NCBI GenBank assembly: GCA_947184155.2
Contig: CAMXCT020000311.1
Location: 124,001 to 188,000 of the forward strand
DNA: 64,000 nucleotides
From: Cladocopium goreaui
Lineage: Eukaryota; Sar; Dinophyceae; Suessiales; Symbiodiniaceae
Reading direction: 5' to 3'
Of this stretch, positions 11,045 to 21,440 are shown piece by piece (the stretch's first letter is position 1; the number at the start of each line of letters is the position of its first letter). Both the position numbers and the translations under genes were made by a program. The notes beneath the pieces are model-generated. The model was not told the DNA's origin and ran no database searches. It saw only the letters and a list, made by a program, of their open reading frames with translations.

Positions 11045-11375
11045 CTGAAATTCAACAATTCGCAACCTGAAAAATAACACATATGTCCCTGAGATATCCA
11101 CATATCCACATAGCCACCTCTAGTTTCTGTGAAATCCCATGTTCCTGGAATTGCTTTAGAGGTCCATATATATATATCATATACAGTAGATATATGTTTT
11201 CCTATGTATAGATTCCCAACAGATTCCCCATGCTGATAGTAAACCACTTGGAAATACCCAAAAAAGGGGAAAACTCAGCAAATCCTGGTGTTTCACAAAC
11301 ACCCAGCACTGATTGGGGGTACCAATTTTCGATGGAAAAATTGGAAATCTGGAAATTCCAGGACACATATCATCT

Positions 11376-11491
11376 CTGGTTGGTGGTTTTTCGCCCTACC
11401 CCTCTGAAAAATGATGGAGTTCGGACCAGTTGGGATGATGACATTCCCAAGATATGGACAAATAAAAATCATGTTCCAAACCACCAACCAG
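11376..11491. repeat. M2 element
   Basis: Ends CTGGTTGGTGGTTTT and AAACCACCAACCAG. Confidence 0.8.
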
Positions 11492-11696
11492 TTTTGGTTA
11501 AGTGGTTTCAAACGATATAAATGGCATTAAATTCCCAAAAAAGACCTCAACAGCCATCACTGATCAATGATTTATCACTATATGGCATGCTTGAAACACC
11601 TAGTTCATGGGTAGATCACCATTTGTTGAAGAATAGATCACCATGTTCAATAGTACAATCATCATTTTTGATGGTTCAATCACCATTTGTTGCCGG

Positions 11697-11833
11697 CTAA
11701 ATCCTCCATCGCTGGAAACTGTCCTCTTTCCTCATCAAGTGACTGCTCGTTTTGGCCAAGGACAGCTCAAAGACCAAATCATCGTTGAAGCTTGGAGACA
11801 CATCGTCCTGCCATGGAAATTGCGACAAAATTC
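11697..11833 (-). CDS. Candidate terminal exon
   Basis: After TCTGATTTTGCAG| reads ILSQFPWQDDVSPSFNDDLV...EDSFQRWRI then TAG; about 61% G/C at third positions. A longer plus-strand frame (LFPHQVTARFGQGQL) overlaps. Confidence 0.4.
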
Positions 11834-11839
11834 CTGCAA

Positions 11840-12510
11840 AATCAGACCCCCGTTTACGAAATTGCGAAGTTGTCGCTCACTTGGTCATGGCTTATGGTAG
11901 ATATATCTATCGTTTAAAAAAAAAAAAAACATGGTTTGTGCGCTGAAAATAAAAAACATAAGGGGGCATAAGGGTAATGGTACGTCAAGGTAGATGTATC
12001 GAACTAGTTCGTGGTATATAGATAAACTGAGGCAACAGCGAAGTTGACGCATAGAACTGCCTTGGTGAACTGTTGGGTTGATTAGGGGGATATAACTTAT
12101 AACTGAGCCATTAAAAATACTCTTATCATATCCTATCCCATCTATAAATACTACAAGTTGTAGGTGGTTAAGTACTCCTCAGCCATTCAATGGCGGTTGA
12201 TGTCCCAATCCTATGGGGTAATCACAATGCCCAAGAAATTAGCTAGTATTCCCAACAGTTTCACCAATCAAACAAGATATTTTTCAGTTGTATAATGTTA
12301 TATCTCCATGTTTGATGGTTAAAAACGCATATGGATCCTTACATTGACCAATCAACAAGGTATGATGTTGATGGCCCAACTATAGTTCTATCATGGGGTG
12401 AAACTCAACCAAACTTCACATCACGATTTGGGGCCACACCTTGTGAAACAGCCGGGAAAGTCGGGCTGAACCCGTTGACGATATGTAGGGACTAATCAAA
12501 AATATTCACG
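11840..12510. other. AT-rich DNA without a recognised gene
   Basis: Contains a diffuse CCAACAAAC/GGGGCC repeat also seen near 13270, 33010 and 37030; nothing else supported. Confidence 0.45.
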
Positions 12511-12512
12511 GG

Positions 12513-12619
12513 ATATGGATGTAGGTCAAAATGGAAGACCTAGGGGACCACAGATGTTAGTCTAGTTTAGTATTAACCATCCAATTATTGGGGTACCTAA
12601 TTTTGACCCATACCCATAT
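12513..12619. repeat. M3 repeat
   Basis: Third dispersed family, with GGTCAAAATGGAAGACC and GGTACCTAATTTTGACCC near its ends. Other copies at 30113 and 51337, partial at 26715. Confidence 0.6.
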
Positions 12620-12809
12620 GAAAATATGGAAACTAAGGAGGACTTAACTATGTTATGATGGAGAAATCTGGGACTGACATAGTATGATTTTTCATGGGAT
12701 ACGGATGGGATATGAACTAAATCCACCTACCGTAGAAAATCACCAAAAAATTAGGTCATTTGGGAAAAAATCACCCCTATAAACTACTCTAATCATTCCA
12801 GTGACATCC

Positions 12810-13019
12810 GGAGCTATTGAAAATGGCCATAGAAATAGTGAGTTTTCCCATGAAACATGGTGATTTTCCAGTTCGCAAACTGTAAACGTTTACCAGAGGG
12901 TATATCTCCATTAAATCCCTATTCAAGTCTATTAAATCACCACTAAATAGCAATTTATAGTTGATTTACCTATTAAAAATGGTGATTTTCCATAGCTATG
13001 TAAACGTTTACCAGAGGGT
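12810..13019. repeat. Two M1 copies, joined
   Basis: Right termini at 12902 and 13019; left ends decayed. Contains the AGTCTATTAAATCACC extension. Confidence 0.65.
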
Positions 13020-13596
13020 TAAAAAAAATCACCCTGGCTTAAACTACCATAGATGTGGGACCCCCCATGGTTTCTGCGGACAATTTTCTCTACTTTCATG
13101 CTGGGTTTTGCACATCGAAATGGTGTGGAAAACCGGTAATACTTGGCTGTGCAGTTAGTTCCACTAATAACCCACAATGTGAGGCCTCCGTTCGGAATCG
13201 CTAAGTTGGTGAACATAAGTCCAATTTCACTATGGTTTATGGTATGCAAATAACGAACTAGTTACTGGGGCGAATCTAAACCAACAAACATCACGTTTGG
13301 GGGCCTCACATTGCAACTTAAACCTGAAATCTCATAGTTGTACTGCACCATTTGGTCACCCCAACTGTACCTCCAAGTAAGTGAAAAATTCCATGACTTG
13401 CCACATGAAATCCCATATCAATCCCATGCAAACCCCATGAAATCAACATGTTTGATGTGAATTTACCCTACTTTTCGGTTCATCCTACTTAGGTTTTATG
13501 GATCCAAAAAAACCATTCGATTAGTGGAATATTTCAACTGGATCATGGGATAAAATATGGGTTAGATTAATGCATTACAAACCACGGATCTTACAG

Positions 13597-13721
13597 TACC
13601 CTCTGGTAAACGTTTACAGTTTGCGAACTGGAAAATCACCATTTTGAATAGCTAAATCAACGAACATTCATGGGGTGTCTCGTATGTTCAATAGCTATGT
13701 AACAGTCATTACCAGAGGGTA
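13597..13721. repeat. M1 element
   Basis: Intact termini; directly followed by the CCATTAATAT minisatellite. Confidence 0.8.
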
Positions 13722-14068
13722 AAATCCATTAATACACCATTAATATCCCATTTATTTACCATTAATATCCCATTAATATTAATATCCCATTAATATCCCA
13801 TTAATATCCCATTTATTTACCATTAATATACCATTAATATACCATTAATATCCCATTAATATACCATTAATATACCATTAATATACCATTAATATCCCAT
13901 TAATATACCATTAATATCCCATTACCATTAATATACCAGTAATATCCCATCAATATACCAGTAATATCCCATTAATATACCATTAATATCCCATTAAGAT
14001 ACCATTAATATCCCATTAATATACCATTAATATACCATTAATATACCAGTAATATCCCATAATTATAC
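13722..14068. repeat. CCATTAATAT(A/C) minisatellite
   Basis: About 30 units of 10-11 bp, with TCCCATTAATA and TACCATTAATA variants. Ends at the candidate exon 14069-14189. Confidence 0.9.
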
Positions 14069-14189
14069 CAAGTAGTCAGTCGTGAGCGCCTGACAGATCC
14101 GAGTCCGCTTGGCCACCGAATCGAAGGTCACCTGAGACGAAGTCACCGCTCTCGCTCGTTTCACCCAAGAAATCAGGTGGTGATCTTCG
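14069..14189 (-). CDS. Candidate internal exon inside a minisatellite
   Basis: From GCATTTTCAAAG| to TAC TTG|GTATAA, 40 codons (EDHHLISWVKRARAVTSSQV...QALTTDYL). It is sharply GC-richer than its surroundings and flanked on both sides by CCATTAATAT-type repeats in opposite orientation. Confidence 0.45.
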
Positions 14190-14205
14190 CTTTGAAAATG
14201 CTATA

Positions 14206-14290
14206 TTTATGGGATATTAATGGGATATTAATGGTAAATAAATGGGATATTAATGGATATTAATGGTATATTTATGGGATATTAATGTCA
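14206..14290. repeat. Inverted minisatellite block
   Basis: GGGATATTAATGG units, the reverse complement of the block at 13722-14068. Confidence 0.8.
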
Positions 14291-14383
14291 TTGGATTGGT
14301 TTAAGGGAAAATCTACAGGAAACCATGGTTTTTACCATCAAATATAGGGCTTTCCTGTAAATTTTCCCGTCATCCAATTCTAT
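14291..14383. repeat. M5 hairpin element
   Basis: Long inverted arms: GGATTGGTTTAAGGGAAAATC and its complement near TTTCCCGTCATCCAATTC. Better preserved at 50687-50786; a third, partial copy at about 61618-61681. Confidence 0.6.
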
Positions 14384-14738
14384 GATAATGGGATATTAAT
14401 GATCTATCAAAGATGGTGGATTTCAGCCATGAAAATGAAGGACTTCATGGGATTTGACCATCATGTGTAGGGATTTGACAGGGTTTTTAAACATCAAACA
14501 TAGTGGTGAAACACCAATCAAAAATTCTGGGTTCACGAAGAACTATTTTGAAAAATTGCTATTTCGCCAGGTTTGATCAAAAAATGTGGTATTATCATAT
14601 GTGCCATGGTCAAAACAAGGGTAGCTTCTGGGCCCAAACCTCCCCGTTGTCCCTACGAGATTTCAGAAGTATATGGCCTTCATGAAGAAAAAAAGATGTG
14701 GGAATTAATTAGCTTTAATTCACTTCTGCTGTGCGCAG

Positions 14739-14817
14739 ATTTTTGCAAGTTTCAACCTCTTACCTCCGCCACCTGAGCATGGAGTATGAGACAGTGGATC
14801 TGGTCCGCAAGCTGCCT
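14739..14817 (+). CDS. Candidate internal exon
   Basis: After CTTCTGCTGTGCGCAG| reads FLQVSTSYLRHLSMEYETVD, LVRKLP, then GTCAAAAC. A related but diverged sequence lies at 18880-18910. Confidence 0.4.
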
Positions 14818-15158
14818 GTCAAAACAAGGGTTGTTTTCCAATAAAAGTAGGGATTGGCCATGAATCCATGTTCACATTTGTTCAAAGGGATTCATATACC
14901 CATCACACGGATTCTCAATATGAGATGGATGACCACATGGATGACCATAACCCATATACCATGTTGTGACCATGGCTCATATGATCATCAAAAATGGCGA
15001 TGTTTCCCGAACCCAAAATGCGGGGTGCACCAAGAAAAATGGAGATTTAACTAGAAAACATTTTTTAGATTTCATGAACAACATTGACCAGCCTCAAGCA
15101 TCCATGCGAACGCAAGCCTCTTTTGCTTCGACGTCTATTGAGTAACATGTAAAACAAT

Positions 15159-17177
15159 TTAAGCACAGCCAGCACAACTGACAAAGACATTGCATGATAA
15201 ATCGCCACCACTAGGAGCACCAAAGCTTTGAAGACTCGACGGCAAGGTCACCCGCTCAAGGCTTTGGTTAAACCTAGAGCCAAAACTCAAGCTTTGAAGA
15301 TTCGATGGCAAGGTCACCCGCTCCAGGCTTTGGTTAAATTCCTCGCCAAAACTCAAAGTTTGAAGACTCGATGGCAAGGTCACCCGCTCCAGCCTTCGGT
15401 TGAACCTAGCGCCAAAACTCAAGCTTTGAACACTCGATGGCAAGGTCACCCGCTCCAGGATTTGGTTGAACCTAGCGCCAAAACTCAAGCTTTGAAGACT
15501 CGATGGCAAGGTCACCCGCTCCAGGCTTCGGTTGAACCTAGCGCCAAAACTCAAGCTTTGAAGACTCGATGGCAAGGTCACCCGCTCCAGGCTTTGGTTG
15601 AACCGAACGCCAAAACTCAAGCTTTGAAGACTCGATGGCAAGGTCACCCGCTCCAGCCTTTGGTTGAAATACTTGCCAAAACTCAAGCTTTGAAGACTTG
15701 ATGGCAAGGTCACCTGCTCCAGGCTTTGGTTGTAAAGAAAGCCAAAACTCAAGCTTTGAAGACTCGATGGCAAGGTCACCCGCTCCAGGCTTTGGTTGAA
15801 ATGAAAGCCAAAACTCAAGCTTTGAAGACTCGATGGCAAGGTCACCCGTTTAAGGCTTTGGTTGAAACAGTCGCCAAAATTCAAGCTTTGAAGACTCGAT
15901 GACAAAGTCACCCGCTTCATGCTGCTGAAGTGATTGCCAACACTCAACCTTTGAAGACTCAATGGCAACGTCACCCGCTCCAGGCTTTGGTTGAAATCCT
16001 TGCCAAAACTCAAGCTTTGAAGACTCGATGGCAACGTTACCTGCTCGAGACTCTGGTTGAAAGACTCCCCAAAACTTAAGCTTTGAAGACTTGATGGCAA
16101 GGTCACCCTCTCCAGGCTTTGGTTGAACCTAGAGCCGAAACTCAAGCTTTGAAGACCCGATGGCAAGGTCACCCGCTCCAGGCTTTGGTCAAAATTGTCG
16201 CCAAAACTCAGGCTTTGAAGGCTCGATGGCAAGGTCACCCGCTCCAGGCTTTGGTTAAATTCCTCGCCAAAACTCAAGCTTTGAAGACTCGATGGCAAGG
16301 TCACCCGCTCCAGGCTTCGGTTGAACCTAGCGCCAAAACTCAAGCTTTGAACACTCGATGGCAAGGTCACCCGCTCCAGGCTTTGGTTGAAATTGTCGCC
16401 AAAACTCAGGCTTTGAAGGCTCGATGGCAAAGTCACCCGCTCCAGGCTTTGGTTGAACCTAATGCCAAAACTTAAGCTTTGAAGACTCGATGGCAAGGTC
16501 ACCCGCTCCAGGCTTTGGTTAAATTCCTCGCCAAAACTCAAGCTTTGAAGACTCGATGGCAAGGTCACCCGCTCCAGGCTTTGGTTGAAATCCTCGCCAA
16601 AACTCAAGTTTTGAAGGGTTGATGGCAAGGTCACCCGTTTAAGGCTTTGGTTGAACCTAGCGCCAAAACTCAAGCTTTGAAGACTCGATGGCAAGGTCAC
16701 CCGCTCCAGGCTTTTGTTGAACATGTTGCCAAAAGTCAGGCTTGCAAGGCTGCAGGGGAGATGGTGTAAATATTCTCCATGCGTTGCTCCTTCAAGATGT
16801 GTAACACCTTCTAGTGCAAACTCTCTCTCACGATTTGGGAACTCACAGGAATAACGCCAGGCTGCATACACATCAGTTGGTATGTAAGTGCAGGACAGCA
16901 CTGCAGTTCGACCAATAATCCCTTGGTCTCCCAAGTTTTCATGCAGCTTCAGCTTTCTATTCACATGATGCACGACGAGCTTTGCGCCTGGCTTGCATGA
17001 AAGCTTCTTTGACACCAACCTGCGCAGGTCAGACCCAAGCATGGAGCGACTGACGCTCAGTCTCACTCCTTCTCCAGCCAAGCACAGCACCTGAAGCTCG
17101 ACCTCATCAGTTTCATCTGCTGCACCTTTGTCAGCAGATGATGGATTCATGTAGCCACGTTGCGGCGCACCCGACAT
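15159..17177 (-). CDS. LRR1: ubiquitin-like domain plus FNIP-type leucine-rich repeat protein (672 aa)
   Basis: Single uninterrupted ORF with an ATG start (CAT at 17175-17177 on +) and a TAA stop. Residues about 26-97 look like a ubiquitin-like beta-grasp domain (ELQV...GE, LVVHHVN, TAVLSCTYIP). A linker (WRYSC, ALEGVTHLEGATHGEYLHHLP) leads into about 23 tandem repeats of 23 residues, consensus LERVTLPSSLQSLSFGxxFNQS. They match the FNIP/LRR pattern known from Dictyostelium and giant viruses. The tail is cysteine-rich (CNVFVSCAGCA). Variation between repeats concentrates on the two residues between FG and F(N/D)Q. No signal peptide or membrane segment is evident, so a soluble scaffold or recognition protein is likely, but the function is not known. 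It is a tandem copy of LRR2, same strand. The start is supported by conservation of MSGAPQRGYM in LRR2. The antisense strand is also open over long stretches; I treat that as a shadow of the 69-bp repeat. Confidence 0.85.
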   Translation of the reverse strand: MSGAPQRGYMNPSSADKGAADETDEVELQVLCLAGEGVRLSVSRSMLGSDLRRLVSKKLSCKPGAKLVVHHVNRKLKLHENLGDQGIIGRTAVLSCTYIPTDVYAAWRYSCEFPNREREFALEGVTHLEGATHGEYLHHLPCSLASLTFGNMFNKSLERVTLPSSLQSLSFGARFNQSLKRVTLPSTLQNLSFGEDFNQSLERVTLPSSLQSLSFGEEFNQSLERVTLPSSLQSLSFGIRFNQSLERVTLPSSLQSLSFGDNFNQSLERVTLPSSVQSLSFGARFNRSLERVTLPSSLQSLSFGEEFNQSLERVTLPSSLQSLSFGDNFDQSLERVTLPSGLQSLSFGSRFNQSLERVTLPSSLQSLSFGESFNQSLEQVTLPSSLQSLSFGKDFNQSLERVTLPLSLQRLSVGNHFSSMKRVTLSSSLQSLNFGDCFNQSLKRVTLPSSLQSLSFGFHFNQSLERVTLPSSLQSLSFGFLYNQSLEQVTLPSSLQSLSFGKYFNQRLERVTLPSSLQSLSFGVRFNQSLERVTLPSSLQSLSFGARFNRSLERVTLPSSLQSLSFGARFNQILERVTLPSSVQSLSFGARFNRRLERVTLPSSLQTLSFGEEFNQSLERVTLPSNLQSLSFGSRFNQSLERVTLPSSLQSFGAPSGGDLSCNVFVSCAGCA

Positions 17178-17262
17178 TCCTCAAAAAATTACACACTCAC
17201 CACGGCAAGTGTAGCCGAAAGGTCTTCAACACTGAAATCTACTATAGAACAGATACGTTTGC
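17178..17262 (-). promoter_or_regulatory. Conserved leader upstream of LRR1
   Basis: On the minus strand this block reads ATTTCAG|TGTT, then ACCTTTCGGCTACACTTGCC, then GGTGAGTG just before the ATG. It recurs before all five LRR genes. The CAG could be a trans-splicing acceptor for the dinoflagellate spliced leader, and GGTGAGTG has the form of a splice donor. Both roles are inference. Confidence 0.4.
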
Positions 17263-17429
17263 CCATTTCCAACTGGTTTCATGCTAGTTTTTAAGGCCAT
17301 TGCGTGATGGGGTGCAATCCATTTCTGGCCTGCCTTAGTCACAGCATTTTTTACACAGGTGAACCTCGTTGGTTTTGTGCAAGAATGGGGTATCCCAAAC
17401 TCCATTGGTTTACAGTAGAACATAAATTA

Positions 17430-17890
17430 TCCTTTTAAAGAGGTCAAAAAATGAGGTCCTTGCGTTGCAGATACCCCATGTTTGGGCAAATCCGCAAAAA
17501 AAATCTAGCCGGGGAAATTTGACTCAACAAAAATATCCATCCTGCTAAGGTGTGATGAAGATTAAGATAAAGAACGCCATCTAATTGCAACATTCACATC
17601 TTATTATTGGACTCAATGTTGAAAAGGTTGCGCTAGATGCTAAAAGACAACCTACTAGCTAATACAAGGTTTAAAAATGATGGATTTAACCCATGAAAAA
17701 TGGGACTTGATTGGAATTAATCGTCATTTGTAGGTATTTTGGTGGGTTTAAAAGATCAAAGATAGTGATTTCACGAATCAAAAATGGTGTGGTCACCAAG
17801 AACAATTATGAAAAATGAAGATGTCATCGTTTCTGATCAAAAAATATGGTAATATCATATGTGCCATGGTCAAAACAAGGGTAGCCTCTG
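17430..17890. other. Right flank of the LRR1 unit
   Basis: Duplicated downstream of 21600 up to about 17670; beyond that, AT-rich DNA. No gene seen. Confidence 0.5.
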
Positions 17891-17902
17891 TGGCTCTAGC
17901 CT

Positions 17903-18335
17903 TCACGTGGCGAGGCTGTTACGGGTGATGGGGAGCATGCCTAACCGATAGAGCCATGACATGTGTGCGCTGATATGTCTGCAGTTTCTGTGGAAAGCCT
18001 TGACGTTTCTGTGATACACTTCCTCCCCTACTTGCTTATTGCCTACACCTTGTACCATACAACTCAGTGACTCGCGTTCGCTGCCAACTAGAGATGCCTT
18101 TGCATTGCGATTTTCAACTTCTTGATTTGCCGTTGGCTTTGATCTAGATTTTTGGTGATGAGTGAGGTGGGGGTTTCCCTTGAGCAATGTGCTTTTGAGC
18201 AACGTTAGTGGAGCCCAGAGTCAACCAGACCTGAGATTTTGATACAGGGATCCTGCCGTGAGTAGGGCCGCCCGGCCCTTTGCTTCCAGGGGAGCTGTTA
18301 TTTCTTGTGGATGTTCCTGGTATGTCTTGAGCCAA
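17903..18335 (-). pseudogene. Possible decayed coding sequence
   Basis: Two overlapping minus-strand frames (18335-18144, then 18202-17903) read on like one protein broken by a frameshift near 18170. Neither has a true ATG. The area has no M1/M2 copies and differs in composition from its surroundings. No family recognised. Confidence 0.2.
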
Positions 18336-18662
18336 TGGAACACAACCACTATGGATGCTATGCCTGCGGTCTACGTGATTTTTTCGGGCTTGAAGAATTG
18401 TTATTTTTCAGTTTTTTAGCTATTTGCCGCGAATAGCCACCTTGCTTTGTACACTACGCTGTGGCGTCAGTCACCTGAATTGATGCCTTTGTCTTGGCTA
18501 GTTTGAGATAGTGCCTTTGTTGCAACCCAAAGGGGCGGCTTTGCTATGAGGCTGCCAACTTGGATATGTTTGTTACTTATTGTTACTTTTTCATTATGTC
18601 TGCTGGTCCATGACGGCTTATACACATGTTCCATGTCCTGAATTTTGGACTAAACTATTTAA

Positions 18663-18854
18663 GGGTGTGTCTGAAAATGTTGTGTACCCCATTGTACCCA
18701 ATGGTTTTGCTGATCATTATCCCTATTTTTTATGGCTATTTCATGATCATACAAACCCATTTAATAGCCATTTAATAGGGATTTCATGATCAGCAAAACC
18801 ATTTTTCAATAGCCATTTATCCAATGGGAATATACCCTATTTTCAGACACACCC
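18663..18854. repeat. M4 inverted-repeat element
   Basis: Perfect 16-bp inverted ends GGGTGTGTCTGAAAAT / ATTTTCAGACACACCC, about 190 bp. Related ends at 10945, 29983 and 30900. Confidence 0.75.
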
Positions 18855-18984
18855 AGCCACTGAGATTCTCTGTGCGATGGGTCTGTGCTCTGCGTGCTCC
18901 GTGTCAAAACGGGCTCCGGCTTGTTGTTTTCCAATAAAAGATGGATTGACTGTGAATCCATGTTTACATTTTTTCAAAGGGATT

Positions 18985-19092
18985 TACCCTCTGGTAATTT
19001 AACAGTTTGCTATTGAAAATGGCCATTGAAATAGTGAGTTTTCCCATTAAGCATGGTCATTTTCAATAGCTACGTTAAATTACCAGAGGGTA
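18985..19092. repeat. M1 element in the LRR2 unit
   Basis: Present here and absent at the same place in the LRR1 unit (about 14887). Confidence 0.85.
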
Positions 19093-19342
19093 TCCATCAC
19101 ACGGATTTGAAAAATATGATTCTCAATATGAGATGGATGACCACATGGATGACCACAACCCATAGACAATGTTTTGACCACGGCACATATGATCATCAAA
19201 AATGGCGATTTTTCCCCAACCCAAAATGCGGAGTGCACCAAGAAAAATGGAGATTTCACGAACAACATTGACCAGCCTCAAGCATCCCTGCGAACGCAAG
19301 CCTCTTTTGCTTCGACGTCTATTGAGTAACATGTAAAACAAT

Positions 19343-21361
19343 TTAAGCACAGCCAGCACAACTGACAAAGACATTGCATGATAAATCGCCACCACTACAA
19401 GCACCAAAGCTTTGAAGATTCGATGGCAAGGTCACCCGCTCCAGGCTTTGATTAAACAAACCGCCAAAACTCAGGCTCTGAAGACTCAATGGCAAGGTCA
19501 CCCGCTCCAGGCTTTGGTTGAAATCCTTGCCAAAACTCACGCTTTGAAGACTCGATGGCAAGGTCACCCGCTCCAGCCTTCGGTTGAACCTAGCGCCAAA
19601 ACTCAAGCTTTGAACACTCGATGGCAAGGTCACCCGCTCCAGGCTTTGGTTGAAATTGTCGCCAAAACTCAGGCTTTGAAGACTCGATGGCAAGGTCACC
19701 CGCTTCAGGCTTTGGTTAAAGTCAGCGCCAAAACTCAAGCTTTGAAGACTCGATGGCAAAGTAACCCGCTCCAGGCTTTGGTTAAATTCCTCGCCAAAAC
19801 TCAAGCTTTGAAGACTCGATGGCAGGGTCACCCGCTCCAGGCTTTGGTTGAAGTAAGCGCCAAAACTCAAGCTTTGAAGACTCGATGGCAAGGTCACCTG
19901 CTCCAGGCTTTGGTTGAACCTACAGCCAAAAGTTAAGCTTTGAAGACTCGATGGCAAGGTCACCTGCTCCAGGCTTTGGTTGAACGTACCGCCAAAAGTC
20001 AGGCTCTGAAGACTCGACGGCAAGGTCACCCGCTCCAGGCTTTGGTTGAACAGAAGGCCAAAACTCAAGCTTTGAACACTCGATGGCAAGGTCACCCGCT
20101 CCAGGCTTTGGTTGAAATTGTCGCCAAAACTCAGGCTTTGAAGGCTCGATGGCAAAGTCACCCGCTCCAGGCTTTGGTTGAACCTAATGCCAAAACTTAA
20201 GCTTTGAAGACTCGATGGCAAGGTCACCCGCTCCAGGCTTTGGTTAAAATCCTCACCAAAACTCAAAGTTTGAAGGCTCGATGGCAAGGTCACCTGCTCC
20301 ATGCTGCTGAAGTGATTGCCAACACTCAACCTTTGAAGACTCAATGGCAACGTCACCCGCTCCAGGCTTTGGTTGAAATCCTTGCCAAAACTCAAGCTTT
20401 GAAGACTCGATGGCAAGGTCACCCGCTCCAGGCTTTGGTTGAAATCCTGGCCAAAACTCAAGTTTTGAAGGGTTGATGGCAAGGTCACCCGCTCCAGGCT
20501 TTGGTTGAACCTAGAGCCGAAACTCAAGCTTTGAAGACTCGATGGCAAGGTCACCCGCTCCAGGCTTTGGTCAAAATTGTAGCCAAAACTCAGGCTTTGA
20601 AGGCTCGATGGCAAAGTCACCCGCTCCAGGTTTTGGTTGAACCAATGGCCGAAACTCAAGCTTTGAAGACTTGATGGCAAGGTCACCCACTCCAGGCTAT
20701 GGCGGAACTTCCTGCCAAAACTCAAGCTTTGAAGACTTGATGGCAAGGTCACCTGCTCCAGGCTTTGGTTGAAATGAAAGCCAAAACTCAAGCTTTGAAG
20801 ACCCGATGGCAATGTCACCCGGTCCAGACTTTGGTCAAAATTGTCGCCAAAACTCAGGCTTTGAAGGCTCGATGGCAAGGTCACCCGGTCCAGGCTTTGG
20901 TCAAAATTGTCGCCAAAACTCAGGCTTGCAAGGCTGCAGGGGAGATGGTGTAAATATTCTCCATGCGTTGCTCCTTCAAGATGTGTAACACCTTCTAGTG
21001 CAAACTCTCTCTCACAATTTGGGAGCTCACAGGAATAACGCCAGGCTGCATACACATCAGTTGGTATGTAAGTGCAGGACAGCACTGCAGTTTGACCAAT
21101 AATCCCTTGGTCTCCCAAGTTTTCATGCAGCTTCAGCTTTCCATTCACATGATGCACGACGAGCTTTGCGCCTGGCTTGCATGAAAGCTTCTTTGACACC
21201 AACCTGCGCAGGTCAGACCCAAGCATGGAGCGACTGACGCTCAGTGTCACTCCTTCTCCAGTCAAGCACAGCACCTGAAGCTCGACCTCATCAGTTTCAT
21301 CTGCTGCACCTTTGTCAGCAAATGATGGATTCATGTAGCCACGTTGCGGCGCACCCGACAT
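19343..21361 (-). CDS. LRR2: ubiquitin-like domain plus FNIP-type leucine-rich repeat protein (672 aa)
   Basis: Paralogue of LRR1 in direct tandem about 4.2 kb away, same length and same ATG context (MSGAPQRGYM). N-terminal ubiquitin-like region at residues about 26-97 is almost identical to LRR1. The 23-residue FNIP-like repeats (roughly 22) differ from LRR1 in order and in the FG-x-x-F pair (DN, FH, RK, HW, YN, SR, QD and others). The C-terminal tail CNVFVSCAGCA is conserved. The flanking DNA is also duplicated (about 18928-21861 against 14833-17670), so the whole unit was copied, not just the CDS. The ORF is intact, which suggests selection or a recent duplication. A protein-binding receptor or scaffold role is inference; the partner is unknown. 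Confidence 0.85.
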   Translation of the reverse strand: MSGAPQRGYMNPSFADKGAADETDEVELQVLCLTGEGVTLSVSRSMLGSDLRRLVSKKLSCKPGAKLVVHHVNGKLKLHENLGDQGIIGQTAVLSCTYIPTDVYAAWRYSCELPNCEREFALEGVTHLEGATHGEYLHHLPCSLASLSFGDNFDQSLDRVTLPSSLQSLSFGDNFDQSLDRVTLPSGLQSLSFGFHFNQSLEQVTLPSSLQSLSFGRKFRHSLEWVTLPSSLQSLSFGHWFNQNLERVTLPSSLQSLSFGYNFDQSLERVTLPSSLQSLSFGSRFNQSLERVTLPSTLQNLSFGQDFNQSLERVTLPSSLQSLSFGKDFNQSLERVTLPLSLQRLSVGNHFSSMEQVTLPSSLQTLSFGEDFNQSLERVTLPSSLQSLSFGIRFNQSLERVTLPSSLQSLSFGDNFNQSLERVTLPSSVQSLSFGLLFNQSLERVTLPSSLQSLTFGGTFNQSLEQVTLPSSLQSLTFGCRFNQSLEQVTLPSSLQSLSFGAYFNQSLERVTLPSSLQSLSFGEEFNQSLERVTLPSSLQSLSFGADFNQSLKRVTLPSSLQSLSFGDNFNQSLERVTLPSSVQSLSFGARFNRRLERVTLPSSLQSVSFGKDFNQSLERVTLPLSLQSLSFGGLFNQSLERVTLPSNLQSFGACSGGDLSCNVFVSCAGCA

Positions 21362-21440
21362 TCCTCAAAAAATTACACACTCACCACAGCAAGTGTAGCC
21401 GAAAGGTCTTGAACACTGAAATCTAATATAGAACAGATAC
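21362..21440 (-). promoter_or_regulatory. Conserved leader upstream of LRR2
   Basis: Same block as before LRR1 (TTTCAG, CCTTTCGGCTACACTTGC, GGTGAGTG, ATG) with few changes. A trans-splice acceptor and/or 5'-UTR is likely; not proven. Confidence 0.4.

Noticed and set aside
13722..14068. CRISPR-like regular array
   Set aside because: Units are 10-11 bp without unique spacers; it is a minisatellite in a eukaryotic genome.
18326..18338. CCATTGGCTCAAG on the minus strand resembling the spliced leader 3' part
   Set aside because: Two bases are missing relative to the leader, the 5' half does not match and no gene follows clearly.
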